A stretch of 64,000 nucleotides of DNA from JBJXGE01 sp046154185 (lineage in GTDB: Bacteria > Planctomycetota > UBA8108 > UBA1146 > JAJFFE01): positions 62,001 to 126,000 of the forward strand of contig JBJXGE010000021.1 of assembly GCA_046154185.1 (NCBI GenBank), in the 5' to 3' direction. The translations under genes were made by a program, and so were the position numbers. Shown here in pieces: positions 25,222-34,787 of the stretch. How positions within the stretch are numbered: the first letter of the stretch is position 1; every line of letters begins with the position of its first letter. The notes under the pieces are model-generated. The model saw only the letters and a list, made by a program, of their open reading frames with translations, did no database searches and was not told the DNA's origin.

Positions 25222-26124
25222 TCAGCGCTTCACGCAACGGAGCCAAACTTCACTCTCCATGCGCACGGATTTTTCGATCGCGAGCCCGCTCGCGTGCAAC
25301 ACACGGCGCAGATAGCGCGCGGTCGGGTAGACCGGCGCGGAAGTCGAGAATGAGTTCTCGCCACTCTTCAAGCGACGGCCGAAAACTTGGTAGTAGAGAC
25401 TATTCACCACGATTCTCACATCGCGCGCGAGCTCAACGGGTCGCCGCCAATTGCGACGAAAGTGCGACCGCACGAGCGCGAACAGCGGCACCGAGGTGGT
25501 CATCAAGACGCCGCCGCGCCGGAGCACTCGCACCATTTCCGGCAGGCACCGCTGGTAGTCCATGTATTGCAACGCACCGATGCAAATGACGACGTCAAAG
25601 GTCTCCGCCGCGAACGCCAAGCGCTCGGCCCGACTGCACGCGACGCGCGGCTCGGGGCGCGCCGCGAGTTCCGCGAGCACCGGCGCCAGCAACAAGTATG
25701 TCGGCTCGACGTCGACACCGATCACTTCGGCGCCGAGCGCTTGCAACGACAACAGATTGCAGCCGACGCCACTTCCCACTTCGAGAATGCGCTGGCCGGC
25801 AAGCGGCGTGGGCAGAAGTCCGAGCATGACGCCGCCGCCCGGCATCGCGCCCGCGCGCTCGCGCCAAAAGGTGAGTTCGCGCGCTGGATCGGCCGCCTTG
25901 AGCCCCAACATCGTCAAACCGGGACTCGCGGCGCCGGCCGTGTCATTCCCGCGCGACACAAGTCCGAGCGACTCCGCAAGCTCTATGGCGCCGTCGCCGA
26001 CACCGTCGATCGGCAATTGCAGATTGAGCTGATGCAAGAGCGCGATCAGCGCTTCGCCGTGCGGTCCGACCAACGCGCGCGACAGCGGCGCGAGTTCGTC
26101 TCGTAACTTCGAAACTCTCGACAT
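25222..26124 (-). CDS. Class I SAM-dependent methyltransferase
   Basis: A 300-residue methyltransferase of the Methyltransf_11 type. Motif I is ILEVGSGVGCNLLSLQALGA (near residue 115) with the acidic end of strand 2 in VIGVDVEPTY. Motif IV is FDVVICIGALQYMDY, followed by PEMVRVLRRGGVLMTTSV. An N-terminal helical extension of about 100 residues precedes the Rossmann core. Substrate is unknown; its place between glycosyltransferase genes suggests methylation of a sugar or lipid-linked intermediate. ATG 26124 is chosen; an alternative TTG at 26151 would overlap the upstream stop by four bases and add nine residues. Confidence 0.83.
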   Translation of the reverse strand: MSRVSKLRDELAPLSRALVGPHGEALIALLHQLNLQLPIDGVGDGAIELAESLGLVSRGNDTAGAASPGLTMLGLKAADPARELTFWRERAGAMPGGGVMLGLLPTPLAGQRILEVGSGVGCNLLSLQALGAEVIGVDVEPTYLLLAPVLAELAARPEPRVACSRAERLAFAAETFDVVICIGALQYMDYQRCLPEMVRVLRRGGVLMTTSVPLFALVRSHFRRNWRRPVELARDVRIVVNSLYYQVFGRRLKSGENSFSTSAPVYPTARYLRRVLHASGLAIEKSVRMESEVWLRCVKR

Positions 26125-26147
26125 AGTTCTGGGTTCGACCGTTCGCG

Positions 26148-28709
26148 TCAACGCGGATCCGCCGGCAGAACGGCCGGCTCCTTCAACAGATCAAAGGTCC
26201 ACTCTAATCTCCGCTCGAGCCAAATCTCTTGCGTGTTCTTCCATGCGTATTGAGTGCCGCTCACCGCCATGCGATCGATCTCCTCACGGTGTCGATCGAG
26301 CTGCGCCAACCGGTCGGCTAGTTTCTCGACCGAAGGCCATTCGACGGTGATGACCGCTCCACTCGATTCGAGGCTTCGATAGTACGCCAAATCGAAGGCG
26401 ATGATCGGCACGCCCGCCGCCATTGCGTCAAACGCGCAACGCGGCGTGTCCTCGGACAATGGCGTTGCCAAGCTGAGATCGGCATTCGCCACGGACTTGA
26501 AAAGGTCTTCGCCATACTGTTGCGGGGGCAGAAAGTGGATGTACGCGGTTGCGCCGAGTTCCTGCACCAACTCTTGGAGCTTTCGCTTTTGGTCGCCGTT
26601 GCCGATGATCAGCAACTCAAACGGTCGACCGAGCACGGTGTTCACGCGGTGAATCGCGCGGATCGACCGATCGAGTCCCTTGTATTCGACGAGACGCCCG
26701 AAATAAACGGCCTTGAGCACATAGTTCGGCTGCGCTCGCTGCGCGCGTTTGAGCGCGAGCGTCTCCGTTGTCACGATGTGCCGTCCGGTGTGCGCCGTGT
26801 CGTAGAAGTTTTTCACATTCGATTGGCCGCGGCCGAAATCCTTGACGAGATCGTTTCCCTTCAGCAGCACGAGCGAGCACGTCCGCACGGCGAAACGAAG
26901 CTGCCAGACGCGCAACTGATCATAGACGTAACGACACAGCCAATAGCTCTTGTAACTCCACATGCCTGTTTTGTAGCGCCGCCACGCGTCTTCGCGAAAG
27001 TCGATATCGACGATGAAGATCGTCTTCTTGCGCTGCAAAAAGCCGCTGAGATTCGCGAATAGAAGCGCGGGTCGCCAAACGTCGTCCGCGATGCCGGCGT
27101 GCACAACGAGCGCTCGCCGCGACGCCACCCACAATTTGCGCCACACTCGAATCCATTCGAGGAGCCAGAAGCGCACGAACCGCATGTTGACCGGATGCAG
27201 CGCGACGCAGCGCAAACCATCCCGCTCGTTCGACAGCGTCATGTAGTGGCCGCGATTGTCGAGATAGTCCGCGTGCGTGGTTCTCGGCGCAGCCAGACAC
27301 AAACAGGAAAAGCGTGTCCCGAGTTTCTCGCGAAACATCAACAAGTGCTGACCGAAGGCGCTCTGCACGGCGAACTCATCCGGCGAAATGGGATACACCG
27401 GCGCCTGCACAACGACCAGGTACTCGGTCCCCGCGCCGGCCGGCGCGGCTCGCTCGCGCGGATTGAAGAGCGCCAGCGTCCACGCCACGCGTCGATCGAG
27501 CCACAGATCTTGCGTATTCTCGCGCGCGAACGTGACACCCTTGTGCACCATGCGCTCGAGGCGTTCGCGGTCAGCGTCGAGTTCAAGAATGAGATCCGCG
27601 AACTTGTCGGGCTTCGGCCACTCCGACACTTCGACGGCATCACTCGTCGCCAAGTCTCGGTAGTACTGAGTGCCGAACGCAGCGATCGGCACTCCCGCCG
27701 CAAGCGCATCGAATGCGGCGCGCGGCGTGTCCTCGCTGAGCGGCGTCGCGAGCGCAACGTCGCATTCGTAGAGCACGTCGAAAAGCGCCGTACCGTACTT
27801 GATGGGTGGAATGAACTCGACGCGTCCACCGAGCCCAAGCTCCGTCGCGAGTGCTTCGAGTCGCGGCTTCTCGGGGCCGCCGCCAAGAATCTTGAGTTCC
27901 AGCGGACGCGGACTGCGTGCGACCGCGTCCGCAAACGCGCGCAGCATACGATCGATCCCTTTGTACGCGACGAGTCGGCCAAAGTAGACAAGCCGTAGCG
28001 CGTGCGCCGGATCGCGCAGACGCGCCAATTTCTGCGCGAGACGCTCGGCCGAAATAATGTGCTCGGGCGCATGCACCGTATTGTAAAAATACCGCACGCT
28101 GTCGCGGCCCCTGCCGTAGTCCTCGACCATCGATCGCCCTTTGAGGAGGACGAGCGAACAGCGCCGCACGGCCAACCAAATCTGCACGCGTCGCAGCAGG
28201 TCGTATACGAACCGACAGAGCAGATAGCTCTTCAACGACCAGCGACCGGTCACATAGTTCATCCACGCATCGCGGCGAAAATCGATGTCGACGAAGTACA
28301 GCGACTTCTTGCGCTGCAGCACCGCGCACAACATCGACAACAGCAGCATTGGCCGCCAAATGTCGTCGGCAACGCCGGTATGAACAACGGCGCAACGCCG
28401 CGTCGCGCGCCAGAGCCGGCGCCAGCAACCGAACGCGTGGCGAAACCAGAAACCGAAGAAGCCCGTCGTCTCGGGGTGCATAGCGACGTACTCGACGCCG
28501 GTCGCTGCCTCGTCGATCTCGATGAGATGGGTCTTGTTTTCCTCATAATCTTGGTCCGACAACTGCGGCGCCGCGATGTGCAAGCGCTCGAAGTGCGGCG
28601 TGAGCTTGCGCCGCAAGAGCAATAGGTGTTCACCGAAAGCGCTTTCGGTAGCGAAGAACCCCGCGCGCACTCGATAACAAGGCGCTTGCACGGCGATGAG
28701 ATAATCCAT
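26148..28709 (-). CDS. Tandem-duplicated GT4-type glycosyltransferase
   Basis: An 853-residue protein made of two full-length homologous halves, residues 1-428 and 429-853. Matching landmarks are DYLIAVQAPCYRV and EYLVVVQAPVYPI, YFVDIDFRRDAW and FIVDIDFREDAW, SLVLLKGRSMVEDYGRG and SLVLLKGNDLVKDFGRG, VYFGRLVAYKGIDR and VYFGRLVEYKGLDR, PLSEDTPRAAFDALAAGVPI and PLSEDTPRCAFDAMAAGVPI. The GRLVxYKG and SEDTPR segments are those of the GT4 nucleotide-sugar-binding domain; each half seems complete, so both may be catalytic. Normal GT4 enzymes are 350-430 residues. ATG 28709 is used because similarity starts there; the Arg-rich frame beyond it is rejected. It probably adds two sugars in sequence within the glycan pathway, which is inference. 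Confidence 0.83.
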   Translation of the reverse strand: MDYLIAVQAPCYRVRAGFFATESAFGEHLLLLRRKLTPHFERLHIAAPQLSDQDYEENKTHLIEIDEAATGVEYVAMHPETTGFFGFWFRHAFGCWRRLWRATRRCAVVHTGVADDIWRPMLLLSMLCAVLQRKKSLYFVDIDFRRDAWMNYVTGRWSLKSYLLCRFVYDLLRRVQIWLAVRRCSLVLLKGRSMVEDYGRGRDSVRYFYNTVHAPEHIISAERLAQKLARLRDPAHALRLVYFGRLVAYKGIDRMLRAFADAVARSPRPLELKILGGGPEKPRLEALATELGLGGRVEFIPPIKYGTALFDVLYECDVALATPLSEDTPRAAFDALAAGVPIAAFGTQYYRDLATSDAVEVSEWPKPDKFADLILELDADRERLERMVHKGVTFARENTQDLWLDRRVAWTLALFNPRERAAPAGAGTEYLVVVQAPVYPISPDEFAVQSAFGQHLLMFREKLGTRFSCLCLAAPRTTHADYLDNRGHYMTLSNERDGLRCVALHPVNMRFVRFWLLEWIRVWRKLWVASRRALVVHAGIADDVWRPALLFANLSGFLQRKKTIFIVDIDFREDAWRRYKTGMWSYKSYWLCRYVYDQLRVWQLRFAVRTCSLVLLKGNDLVKDFGRGQSNVKNFYDTAHTGRHIVTTETLALKRAQRAQPNYVLKAVYFGRLVEYKGLDRSIRAIHRVNTVLGRPFELLIIGNGDQKRKLQELVQELGATAYIHFLPPQQYGEDLFKSVANADLSLATPLSEDTPRCAFDAMAAGVPIIAFDLAYYRSLESSGAVITVEWPSVEKLADRLAQLDRHREEIDRMAVSGTQYAWKNTQEIWLERRLEWTFDLLKEPAVLPADPR

Positions 28710-28761
28710 CGCGCTCACCTTCGACCTCGCAGCTTGTCGAACGACCAAATACCTGCGCGCA

Positions 28762-30798
28762 TCAGCGTCCCCTCCGCTGCGCGGTCTTGCGATGCGGTCG
28801 ATAACCGCGCGCAAGCGCCGCCGGTCCGCCGCGGATGTGATCGCCCTCGTTCTCTTCGGCGAGATCCTCGGTTGCGCGACGACGACGCGCATCGAGCGCC
28901 GCCCGCGGCGGCGCCGCCGGAATGAGACAATCACACCCATTGCCGATGAGATCTCGCCGACCAGCGGATTCGAGTGCGCGCCGCACTTCGAAGTAATTGT
29001 CTGGCTTGAAAAACTGGAGGAGCGCGCGTTGCAGCTTGCGGTCGCGCAAATGGCGCGCGATCAAAACCGGCTTGAGTGTGAACGGGTCGAGCCCGGTGTG
29101 GTACATGCACGCCGCAATGTCGAAGGGGCTCGGGATGAAATCCTGCACTTGGTCCGGGCGATAGTGATTGCGCTTCAAAAAGACCGCCAAATCGATCATC
29201 GCCGCGAGGTCGCTCCCGGGGTGGCTCGCGATGTAATAGGGAATCAGATACTGCTCTTTACCGGCGGCGGTCGACGCGGCACGAAACTCGCGCTCGAACT
29301 CGACGAAGTCCTCGCGCCCCGGCTTCTTCATCAGCTCGAGTACACGCGGATCGGTGTGCTCGGGCGCTACCTTCAAATAACCGCCGACGTGATGCGCGGC
29401 GAGTTCGCGCATGTATTCTGGATCACGGCGGGCGAGATCCATGCGAATACCCGACGCCACAAAAACCTTGCGAATGCCGGGCGTGCCACGCGCGGCACGC
29501 ATCAATTTGATGAGCGGCGCATGGTCGGTGCCCAGCAACTTGCAAATCGTCGGGTGCACACAGCTCAATCGTTTGCAGCGCGCCTCGACTTCCGGCCGCG
29601 TGCACCGCATTTCGTACATGTTCGCGGTCGGACCACCGATGTCGCTAACCACACCGCTGAAGCCCGGGTCCGCCGCCATCTTCTCGAGCTCGGCGACGAC
29701 CGATGCTTGGCTGCGGCTCTGAATAATTCGGCCTTCGTGCGCGGTGATCGAGCAGAAAGTGCAGCCGCCAAAGCAGCCGCGCATGATTTGAACGGAGTCC
29801 TTGACGACTTCGTACGCGGGAATGCGCGCGGCGCCGTAGCTCGGATGCGGCTTCCGCGTGTAGGGCAAGCCGTACACGCGATCCATCTCTTCGCGCGTGA
29901 GCGGGATTGCGGGCGGATTGATGACGACGTGCGTGTCGCCATGCGCTTGCACGAGACGATGCGCGTTGAAGGGATTCGTCTCGTGATGCGCGATGCGAGT
30001 CATCTCGCAAAACGCGCGCGGATCGGCGACGACGCGCTCGTAGCTCGGCAACTCGAGCGTCTCCGGCGAACTCGGCGCCGGCTCGCGCGCGCCGAGCCTA
30101 TAGGCCACACCGCGCAGATCGCGCAAGTCGCGCGCGCGCGCGCCACTCGCGAGGCGGGCGGCGATTTCTAAGATTGCGCGTTCGCCCATACCGAAGACCA
30201 GCACATCGGCTTTGCAGTCGAGCAGGATCGAGCGGCGAACTTTGTCGCTCCAATAGTCGTAATGGGCGATGCGACGTAACGAGGCCTCGACACCGCCCGC
30301 GATCACCGGCACACCGCGGTACGCTTCGCGCGCGCGTTGACAATAAGCGAGCGTCGCACGATCGGGACGGCGGCCGATCGCGCCACCCGGACTATAGGCA
30401 TCGTCGTTGCGGACTTTGCGATTCGCCGTGTAGTGGTTGATCATCGAGTCCATATTGCCGGCGCTGATGGCGAAACAGAGTCGCGGCGCGCCGAACTCGC
30501 GCCACGGCTCACACGAACGCCAATCGGGTTGGCTGAGAATGGCGACGCGATAACCGGCGCTTTCGAGGAGTCGTCCGAGCAGCGCCATCGCAAAACTTGG
30601 GTGATCGACATAGGCATCGCCCGTGACGAAGACGACGTCGACGGCGTCCCAACCACGCGCCGCCATTTCGGCGCGCGACATCGGCAGCGGCGCGACCGAC
30701 GCTGAGCACGCGGAGTTGGCGAAGCGCTGCCCGTTGAACGCCGACGGTGCGATTTCGCAACGCGTCGTTGTCGGGGTTACTTCGATGTCACTCGACAT
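28762..30798 (-). CDS. YgiQ family radical SAM protein
   Basis: A 678-residue member of the UPF0313/YgiQ family. The N-terminal part (residues 20-250) has VVFVTGDAYVDHPSFAMALL, SAGNMDSMINHYTANRK and IAGGVEASLRRIAHYDYW, all signatures of the family. The radical SAM core follows with CFGGCTFC (CxxxCxxC, near residue 341) ligating the 4Fe-4S cluster. The C-terminal part contains LKVAPEHTDPRVLELMKKPG and the usual DFIPSPFDIAACMYHTGLDP. The reaction is not known. Length is typical. ATG 30798 is chosen as the first ATG just before the conserved region. The last ~50 residues are basic and variable. It stands apart from the glycan cluster, 52 bases from its nearest gene. Confidence 0.93.
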   Translation of the reverse strand: MSSDIEVTPTTTRCEIAPSAFNGQRFANSACSASVAPLPMSRAEMAARGWDAVDVVFVTGDAYVDHPSFAMALLGRLLESAGYRVAILSQPDWRSCEPWREFGAPRLCFAISAGNMDSMINHYTANRKVRNDDAYSPGGAIGRRPDRATLAYCQRAREAYRGVPVIAGGVEASLRRIAHYDYWSDKVRRSILLDCKADVLVFGMGERAILEIAARLASGARARDLRDLRGVAYRLGAREPAPSSPETLELPSYERVVADPRAFCEMTRIAHHETNPFNAHRLVQAHGDTHVVINPPAIPLTREEMDRVYGLPYTRKPHPSYGAARIPAYEVVKDSVQIMRGCFGGCTFCSITAHEGRIIQSRSQASVVAELEKMAADPGFSGVVSDIGGPTANMYEMRCTRPEVEARCKRLSCVHPTICKLLGTDHAPLIKLMRAARGTPGIRKVFVASGIRMDLARRDPEYMRELAAHHVGGYLKVAPEHTDPRVLELMKKPGREDFVEFEREFRAASTAAGKEQYLIPYYIASHPGSDLAAMIDLAVFLKRNHYRPDQVQDFIPSPFDIAACMYHTGLDPFTLKPVLIARHLRDRKLQRALLQFFKPDNYFEVRRALESAGRRDLIGNGCDCLIPAAPPRAALDARRRRATEDLAEENEGDHIRGGPAALARGYRPHRKTAQRRGR

Positions 30799-30956
30799 GA
30801 TCACGGCCTCAAGTTGAGGGGACTGACAACTGGCAGTCGGGGCGGCACTCGATCGGCGCTTCGCAACTTGCAACGATTCGAAAGCAGCGCGGCATTGTAT
30901 AGAAATAACGCGAGAAAGACACCGCCGATGCGGCGATGCCTACGGAACCACCGTGG

Positions 30957-31736
30957 TCAGCAATATTGCACCGCACTTGCGGGCCGCGAGCCAGTTGGCG
31001 CGGACTCGACGCCCGCCGCGCAGGCTGCTCCGATGATGCCCGCGTTGTTGTAATGCTGAGCGGGCACCACACGCGCACGAGTCTTTAGGTATCGGAGAAA
31101 CTTCTCGTGACTTCGACTGATTCCGCCACCGATGATGAGCAAGTCGGGCGACAAGAGGAATTCGATTTTCTGCAGATATTCCGTCACGCGCGCCGCCCAC
31201 TGCTTCCAAGTCAGGTCCTTTTCATTGCGCACACGCGCCGCCGCTCGCTTCTCGCCGCTCTTGCCACGGATCTCGATATGCCCGAACTCGGTGTTCGGCA
31301 GGAGTTGCCCGTTCCAGAACAACGCACTACCGATTCCCGTGCCAAACGTCAGCAACAACGTCACCCCGCGTTGTCCGCGACCTGCCCCGAACTCGACTTC
31401 GGCGAGGCCGGCAGCGTCCGCGTCATTGAGCACGAACGTCGAAGCGTTCGTCGCGCGCGCGAACAGGTCCGCCGCGTCGATGCCAACCCACGCCGGATTC
31501 AAATTGGCGGCGCTTTCGATGACACCGCGCCGCACGATGCCGGGAAACGTGCAACCGATGAGGCCGCGCCAGCCGAGCGTCACCGCGAGTTGCTGAACGA
31601 GGCGGGCCATCTCCTCCGGCGTCGCCGCCGGTGGAGTCGGGACGCGCACACGCTCGCCACACAACGCGCCACTCGTCGTCTCAACGACTGCCGCTTTGAT
31701 CGCGCTTCCACCGATGTCGATCCCGAGGACTTGCAT
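30957..31736 (-). CDS. ppgK: Polyphosphate glucokinase-like ROK kinase
   Basis: A 259-residue ASKHA-fold sugar kinase. The phosphate-1 loop is MQVLGIDIGGSAIKAAVV; phosphate-2 and adenosine parts are LLLTFGTGIGSALFWNGQLL and LLIIGGGISRSHEKFLRYL. PNTEFGHIEIRG and GCTFPGIVRRGVI match strictly polyphosphate/ATP glucokinases (PPGK), which phosphorylate glucose using polyphosphate or ATP, rather than regulatory ROK proteins. There is no DNA-binding domain. The C terminus is a little longer than usual. Upstream on the same strand lies the repeat field 31737-32708, with no other gene for glucose metabolism nearby. Confidence 0.85.
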   Translation of the reverse strand: MQVLGIDIGGSAIKAAVVETTSGALCGERVRVPTPPAATPEEMARLVQQLAVTLGWRGLIGCTFPGIVRRGVIESAANLNPAWVGIDAADLFARATNASTFVLNDADAAGLAEVEFGAGRGQRGVTLLLTFGTGIGSALFWNGQLLPNTEFGHIEIRGKSGEKRAAARVRNEKDLTWKQWAARVTEYLQKIEFLLSPDLLIIGGGISRSHEKFLRYLKTRARVVPAQHYNNAGIIGAACAAGVESAPTGSRPASAVQYC

Positions 31737-31842
31737 GCGTTACTCCGTTTGCCTAAGGGGCCGCGCGCGCCCGGATGCCGAAATGCGAGAACCCTGCACA
31801 CGAAGCGATATCGCCCCTGCTCAATCGGAGCCCCAACGAGCC

Positions 31843-32070
31843 GCGATTCACCAGCCACTTCCGCCAGGAGCAGCGAAACCGTGGGTGCGACACGGCGTCG
31901 CGGAGTCGCAGCCTTTCAGGCTGCATCGCCTTCTTGCGGTTAACCCGGGGCTTCGCCACTTCCTGGTGAAGCGGCTGATGAATCGCGCCCCGTTGGGGCT
32001 TCGGTTGAACAAACGCGGCGTCGCTACGCGCACAATGTTGCATTGAATCGCGACGGAGCTTCGGTTGAAC
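31843..32070. repeat. Long direct repeat, copy 1
   Basis: About 228 bp, from GCGATTCACCAGCCACTTCC to GCTTCGGTTGAAC, almost identical to 32191-32451. It contains a hairpin around GCAGCCTTTCAGGCTGC and the block GGTGAAGCGGCTGATGAATC. Together with short GCTTCGGTTGAAC and TGCATTGAATCGCGA motifs it makes up a field from 31737 to 32708 with no credible gene. Confidence 0.75.
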
Positions 32071-32190
32071 GCGCGCGACATCGCCGCGCACGCGCGAAGC
32101 GCGATTGCACGCGATAATGCACGTTGCGAATTCTGAAAACCCTGCACGCGAGGCGACATCGCACGTACACAACCGAAGCCCCGCAGGGGC

Positions 32191-32451
32191 GCGATTCAAC
32201 AGCCACTTCCGCCAGGAGCGGCGAAGCCCTGGGTAACAGTAAAAAATCGTCCGCACCCTGAAGGGGTGCGACACGGCGTCACGGAGTCGCAGCCCTTCAG
32301 GCTGCATCGCCTTCTTGCGGTTTACCCGGGGCTTCGCCACTTCCTGGTGAAGCGGCTGATGAATCGCGCCCCGTTGTGGCTTCGGTTGAACACCTGCGAC
32401 ATCGCCACGCGCACAATGTTGCATTGAATCGCGACGGGGCTTCGGTTGAAC
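32191..32451. repeat. Long direct repeat, copy 2
   Basis: Second copy of the 31843-32070 unit, with an additional ~33 bp after GGCGAAGCCCTGGGTAAC that includes CACCCTGAAGGGGTGC, a small hairpin. Shorter pieces of the same repeat (CGCGACGGGGCTTCGGTTGAA) recur between 32080 and 32520. The lack of any conserved start or codon pattern argues against coding. Confidence 0.75.
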
Positions 32452-32708
32452 AAACGCGGCATCGCTACGCGCACAAAGATGTGTTGAATCGTGCTTCGGT
32501 CGAACACATGCGATATCGCGACGCAATCGAGAATTCATGCACGACCCATCCCGGTTGTCCTGTGGCCCGCGCGAATGTTTTGGGCTCGCGACTCCGCCGC
32601 AAACCCCTCACGACAACGAGTTCGCAACCGGCTGATGCCATTAGACCCGTGACTCTGTTATCGGTTCCGCCGCGCTCACGCTGAAACTGCTCAGCCCACA
32701 GCTTGGCG

Positions 32709-33416
32709 CTACGGCACCGTGGCCGCTTGGCCGTTGTGCGCCGGCCCCAGACTCAGAAAGAACGGGACGGCGCGCACGCTCCATTCGTCCGGTCGTTCGT
32801 ACGCGCGTGCGCCGCGACTGCCGAAAGCGGTCTCCAGCATATCCGTGCAAATGACGCCCGGATTAACGGCGATCGCCGCGAGTCCCGGCGGCAGCTCCTG
32901 GGCAAGGGCTTGCGACAGTCCTTCGATGGCCCACTTCGTCGCGCAATAAGGCGCCACGTCGGGCGACGTCGAGCGGCCCCAACCCGAACTGATGTTCGCA
33001 ATGACGCCGCGGCCGCGCTGCACCATCGTCGGCACGAAATGCCGAATGACATTCACGACCCCGTTGATATTGATGTCCGTGAGCTGCGCGAATTCCGCCG
33101 CCGAAACTTCCCACAACCGGCGCGGCGCATTGATCACGGCTGCGTTGTTGATGAGGAGGTCCGGCGTTCCCCACTCGCTGAGGACACGACTCGCCCACAT
33201 CGCGACATCGTCGTCGCGCGCGACATCGACCACGCTGAAGTGCCCAGCGACGCCCACCGTTTTTCGGAGCGTCGCGATCTCATTCGCGCGGCGACCGCAA
33301 CCCGCGACCCGGTGGCCTTGCGCGACAAAGCCATCGACGAGTGCGCGCCCGAGTCCGCGCGTCGCGCCGGTCACCAAAATGTGTCGCGTCGTTTTCACCG
33401 GCTGCGTGATCTTCAC
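32709..33416 (-). CDS. SDR family NAD(P)-dependent oxidoreductase
   Basis: A 235-residue classical short-chain dehydrogenase. The cofactor loop TGATRGLGRALVDG (TGxxxGxG) is at residues 16-29, NNAAV at about 90, the catalytic Ser in ISSGWG near 143 and the YCATK active-site motif (YxxxK) near 156, followed by VNPGVICTDM. A basic residue after strand 2 (CGRRANE) suggests NADP preference. The substrate cannot be predicted. The start is GTG at 33416. It is divergent from anmK with 117 bases between, which must contain both promoters. Confidence 0.88.
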   Translation of the reverse strand: MKITQPVKTTRHILVTGATRGLGRALVDGFVAQGHRVAGCGRRANEIATLRKTVGVAGHFSVVDVARDDDVAMWASRVLSEWGTPDLLINNAAVINAPRRLWEVSAAEFAQLTDININGVVNVIRHFVPTMVQRGRGVIANISSGWGRSTSPDVAPYCATKWAIEGLSQALAQELPPGLAAIAVNPGVICTDMLETAFGSRGARAYERPDEWSVRAVPFFLSLGPAHNGQAATVP

Positions 33417-33533
33417 TCGTTGTGTGTCCCTCGATCGTCAGCGATTGACCATCTTGCGCGCGCTGCGCCGTGCGGTCAGGATCGCGCGCAAGATACCGAA
33501 CCGCTCGAGCGCTGAATAGGAGAAGATCGCCGC

Positions 33534-34739
33534 GTGACACACCCACCGCCGCGCCATCCACTCGCAGATTTTCTTGCACTCCGCTCGCGCCCAAGCGTGC
33601 GTTGGATCGGACTCATGAGCGGCACTTCGTGCGACGGCATCGATGCGGCGCTGATCGAAGTAGCGGAGGATGCCGCGCGCGGGACTCCGAGCGTGCGTTG
33701 CGTGGGCGCTTCGTCCCTGGCGTTTCCGGCGAAGCGGCAGACCGCGCTGCTCCAAGCACTGGCGCAGCCGACCGACGCCGAGACCGCGGCGCGTTGGGAT
33801 GCGCGACTCGGCGCGTTGTTCGCCGCGACCGCACGGGTTGTCATCGAAGAATACGGCCCGGCCGACGCGGTCGCGCTTTCTGGTCACACGTTCGCACATC
33901 TACCGAACGAACGGACAACGCTCCAACTCGGTAATCCAGCGCTCGTGAATGAGCTGTTGGGGATCCCGGTCGTCGCCGGCTTCCGCGCGGCCGACGTCGC
34001 GCGCGGCGGCGAAGGCGCTCCGCTCGTGCCGGCGGGTGATCGTCTGGTGTTCGCTCGCACGGATGGCGCGGTCGCGGTCATCAACATCGGCGGAATCAGC
34101 AACGTCACATGGCTGCCAGCGCGAACCGGCTCCCTCTTCGACGACGCGAACGAACCCCGCGCGGCAGACTGCGGGCCGGGCAATCTCATACTCAACACCT
34201 TGGTGCGACGCGCAACGAACGGTCAGGAGTTATTCGATCGCGATGGCGTCCGCGCCGCGGCCGGTCGCGTGCGTCTCGAGTTGCTGGAACGCTGGCGCCG
34301 TCATCCATTCTTGACCAAACTCGCCGGGTCGCGCCCGCAACGCTCCACCGGCCGAGAAGAATTCGGCGAAGCTTGGGTCGCTGCCGAACTCGAGGCCACT
34401 GCAGAAATTCCGCTCGAAGATTGGCTCGCGACCGCCGTCGACTGGATCGCCGAGTGCATCGCCCTCACGCTTGCCTCGCTCGGCGGCGGCCGCGAACCCA
34501 TGCGCGTCTTACTCGGGGGCGGCGGCGCGCGTAATCCAGCGATCCTGCGAGCGCTCGCACGCCACATCAAAGTGCCAACCGAGGTGCTCGACCAAAAACT
34601 GCACGGCGTCAGCGCAAGTTTGCGCGAAGCTGTTGCCTTTGCGCTCCTCGGCCACGAGTATCTACATCGCCGTCCCGGGTCGTTCCCGGGAACTACTGGA
34701 TGTCGCTTCGCGGGCCCGCTCGGCGCCCTCTGGGTGTGA
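33534..34739 (+). CDS. anmK: Anhydro-N-acetylmuramic acid kinase
   Basis: A 401-residue AnmK. The phosphate loop GLMSGTSCDGIDAALIE (residues 25-41) is diagnostic; further signatures are ALSGHTFAHLPNERTTLQLG, NIGGISNVTWLP, DCGPGNLILNTLV and LLGGGGARNPAILRAL. It converts anhydroMurNAc from cell-wall recycling into MurNAc-6-phosphate with ring opening. Presence of this gene fits an organism that makes and recycles peptidoglycan, which is now accepted for planctomycetes. The GTG start follows an AGGAG-type site. No MurQ or permease gene lies beside it. The next gene starts 48 bases downstream and may be co-transcribed. Confidence 0.95.
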   Translation: MTHPPPRHPLADFLALRSRPSVRWIGLMSGTSCDGIDAALIEVAEDAARGTPSVRCVGASSLAFPAKRQTALLQALAQPTDAETAARWDARLGALFAATARVVIEEYGPADAVALSGHTFAHLPNERTTLQLGNPALVNELLGIPVVAGFRAADVARGGEGAPLVPAGDRLVFARTDGAVAVINIGGISNVTWLPARTGSLFDDANEPRAADCGPGNLILNTLVRRATNGQELFDRDGVRAAAGRVRLELLERWRRHPFLTKLAGSRPQRSTGREEFGEAWVAAELEATAEIPLEDWLATAVDWIAECIALTLASLGGGREPMRVLLGGGGARNPAILRALARHIKVPTEVLDQKLHGVSASLREAVAFALLGHEYLHRRPGSFPGTTGCRFAGPLGALWV

Positions 34740-34787
34740 TCGCGGTCCGGTGTGCTTCGTCGTTCCAATTCTGCCGATAAGAGGTTG

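Noticed and set aside
31753..32538. 261-residue minus-strand ORF
   Set aside because: Reads through direct repeats and repeats its own peptide (VQPKPQRGAIHQPLHQEVAK); no ribosome-binding site and no domain.
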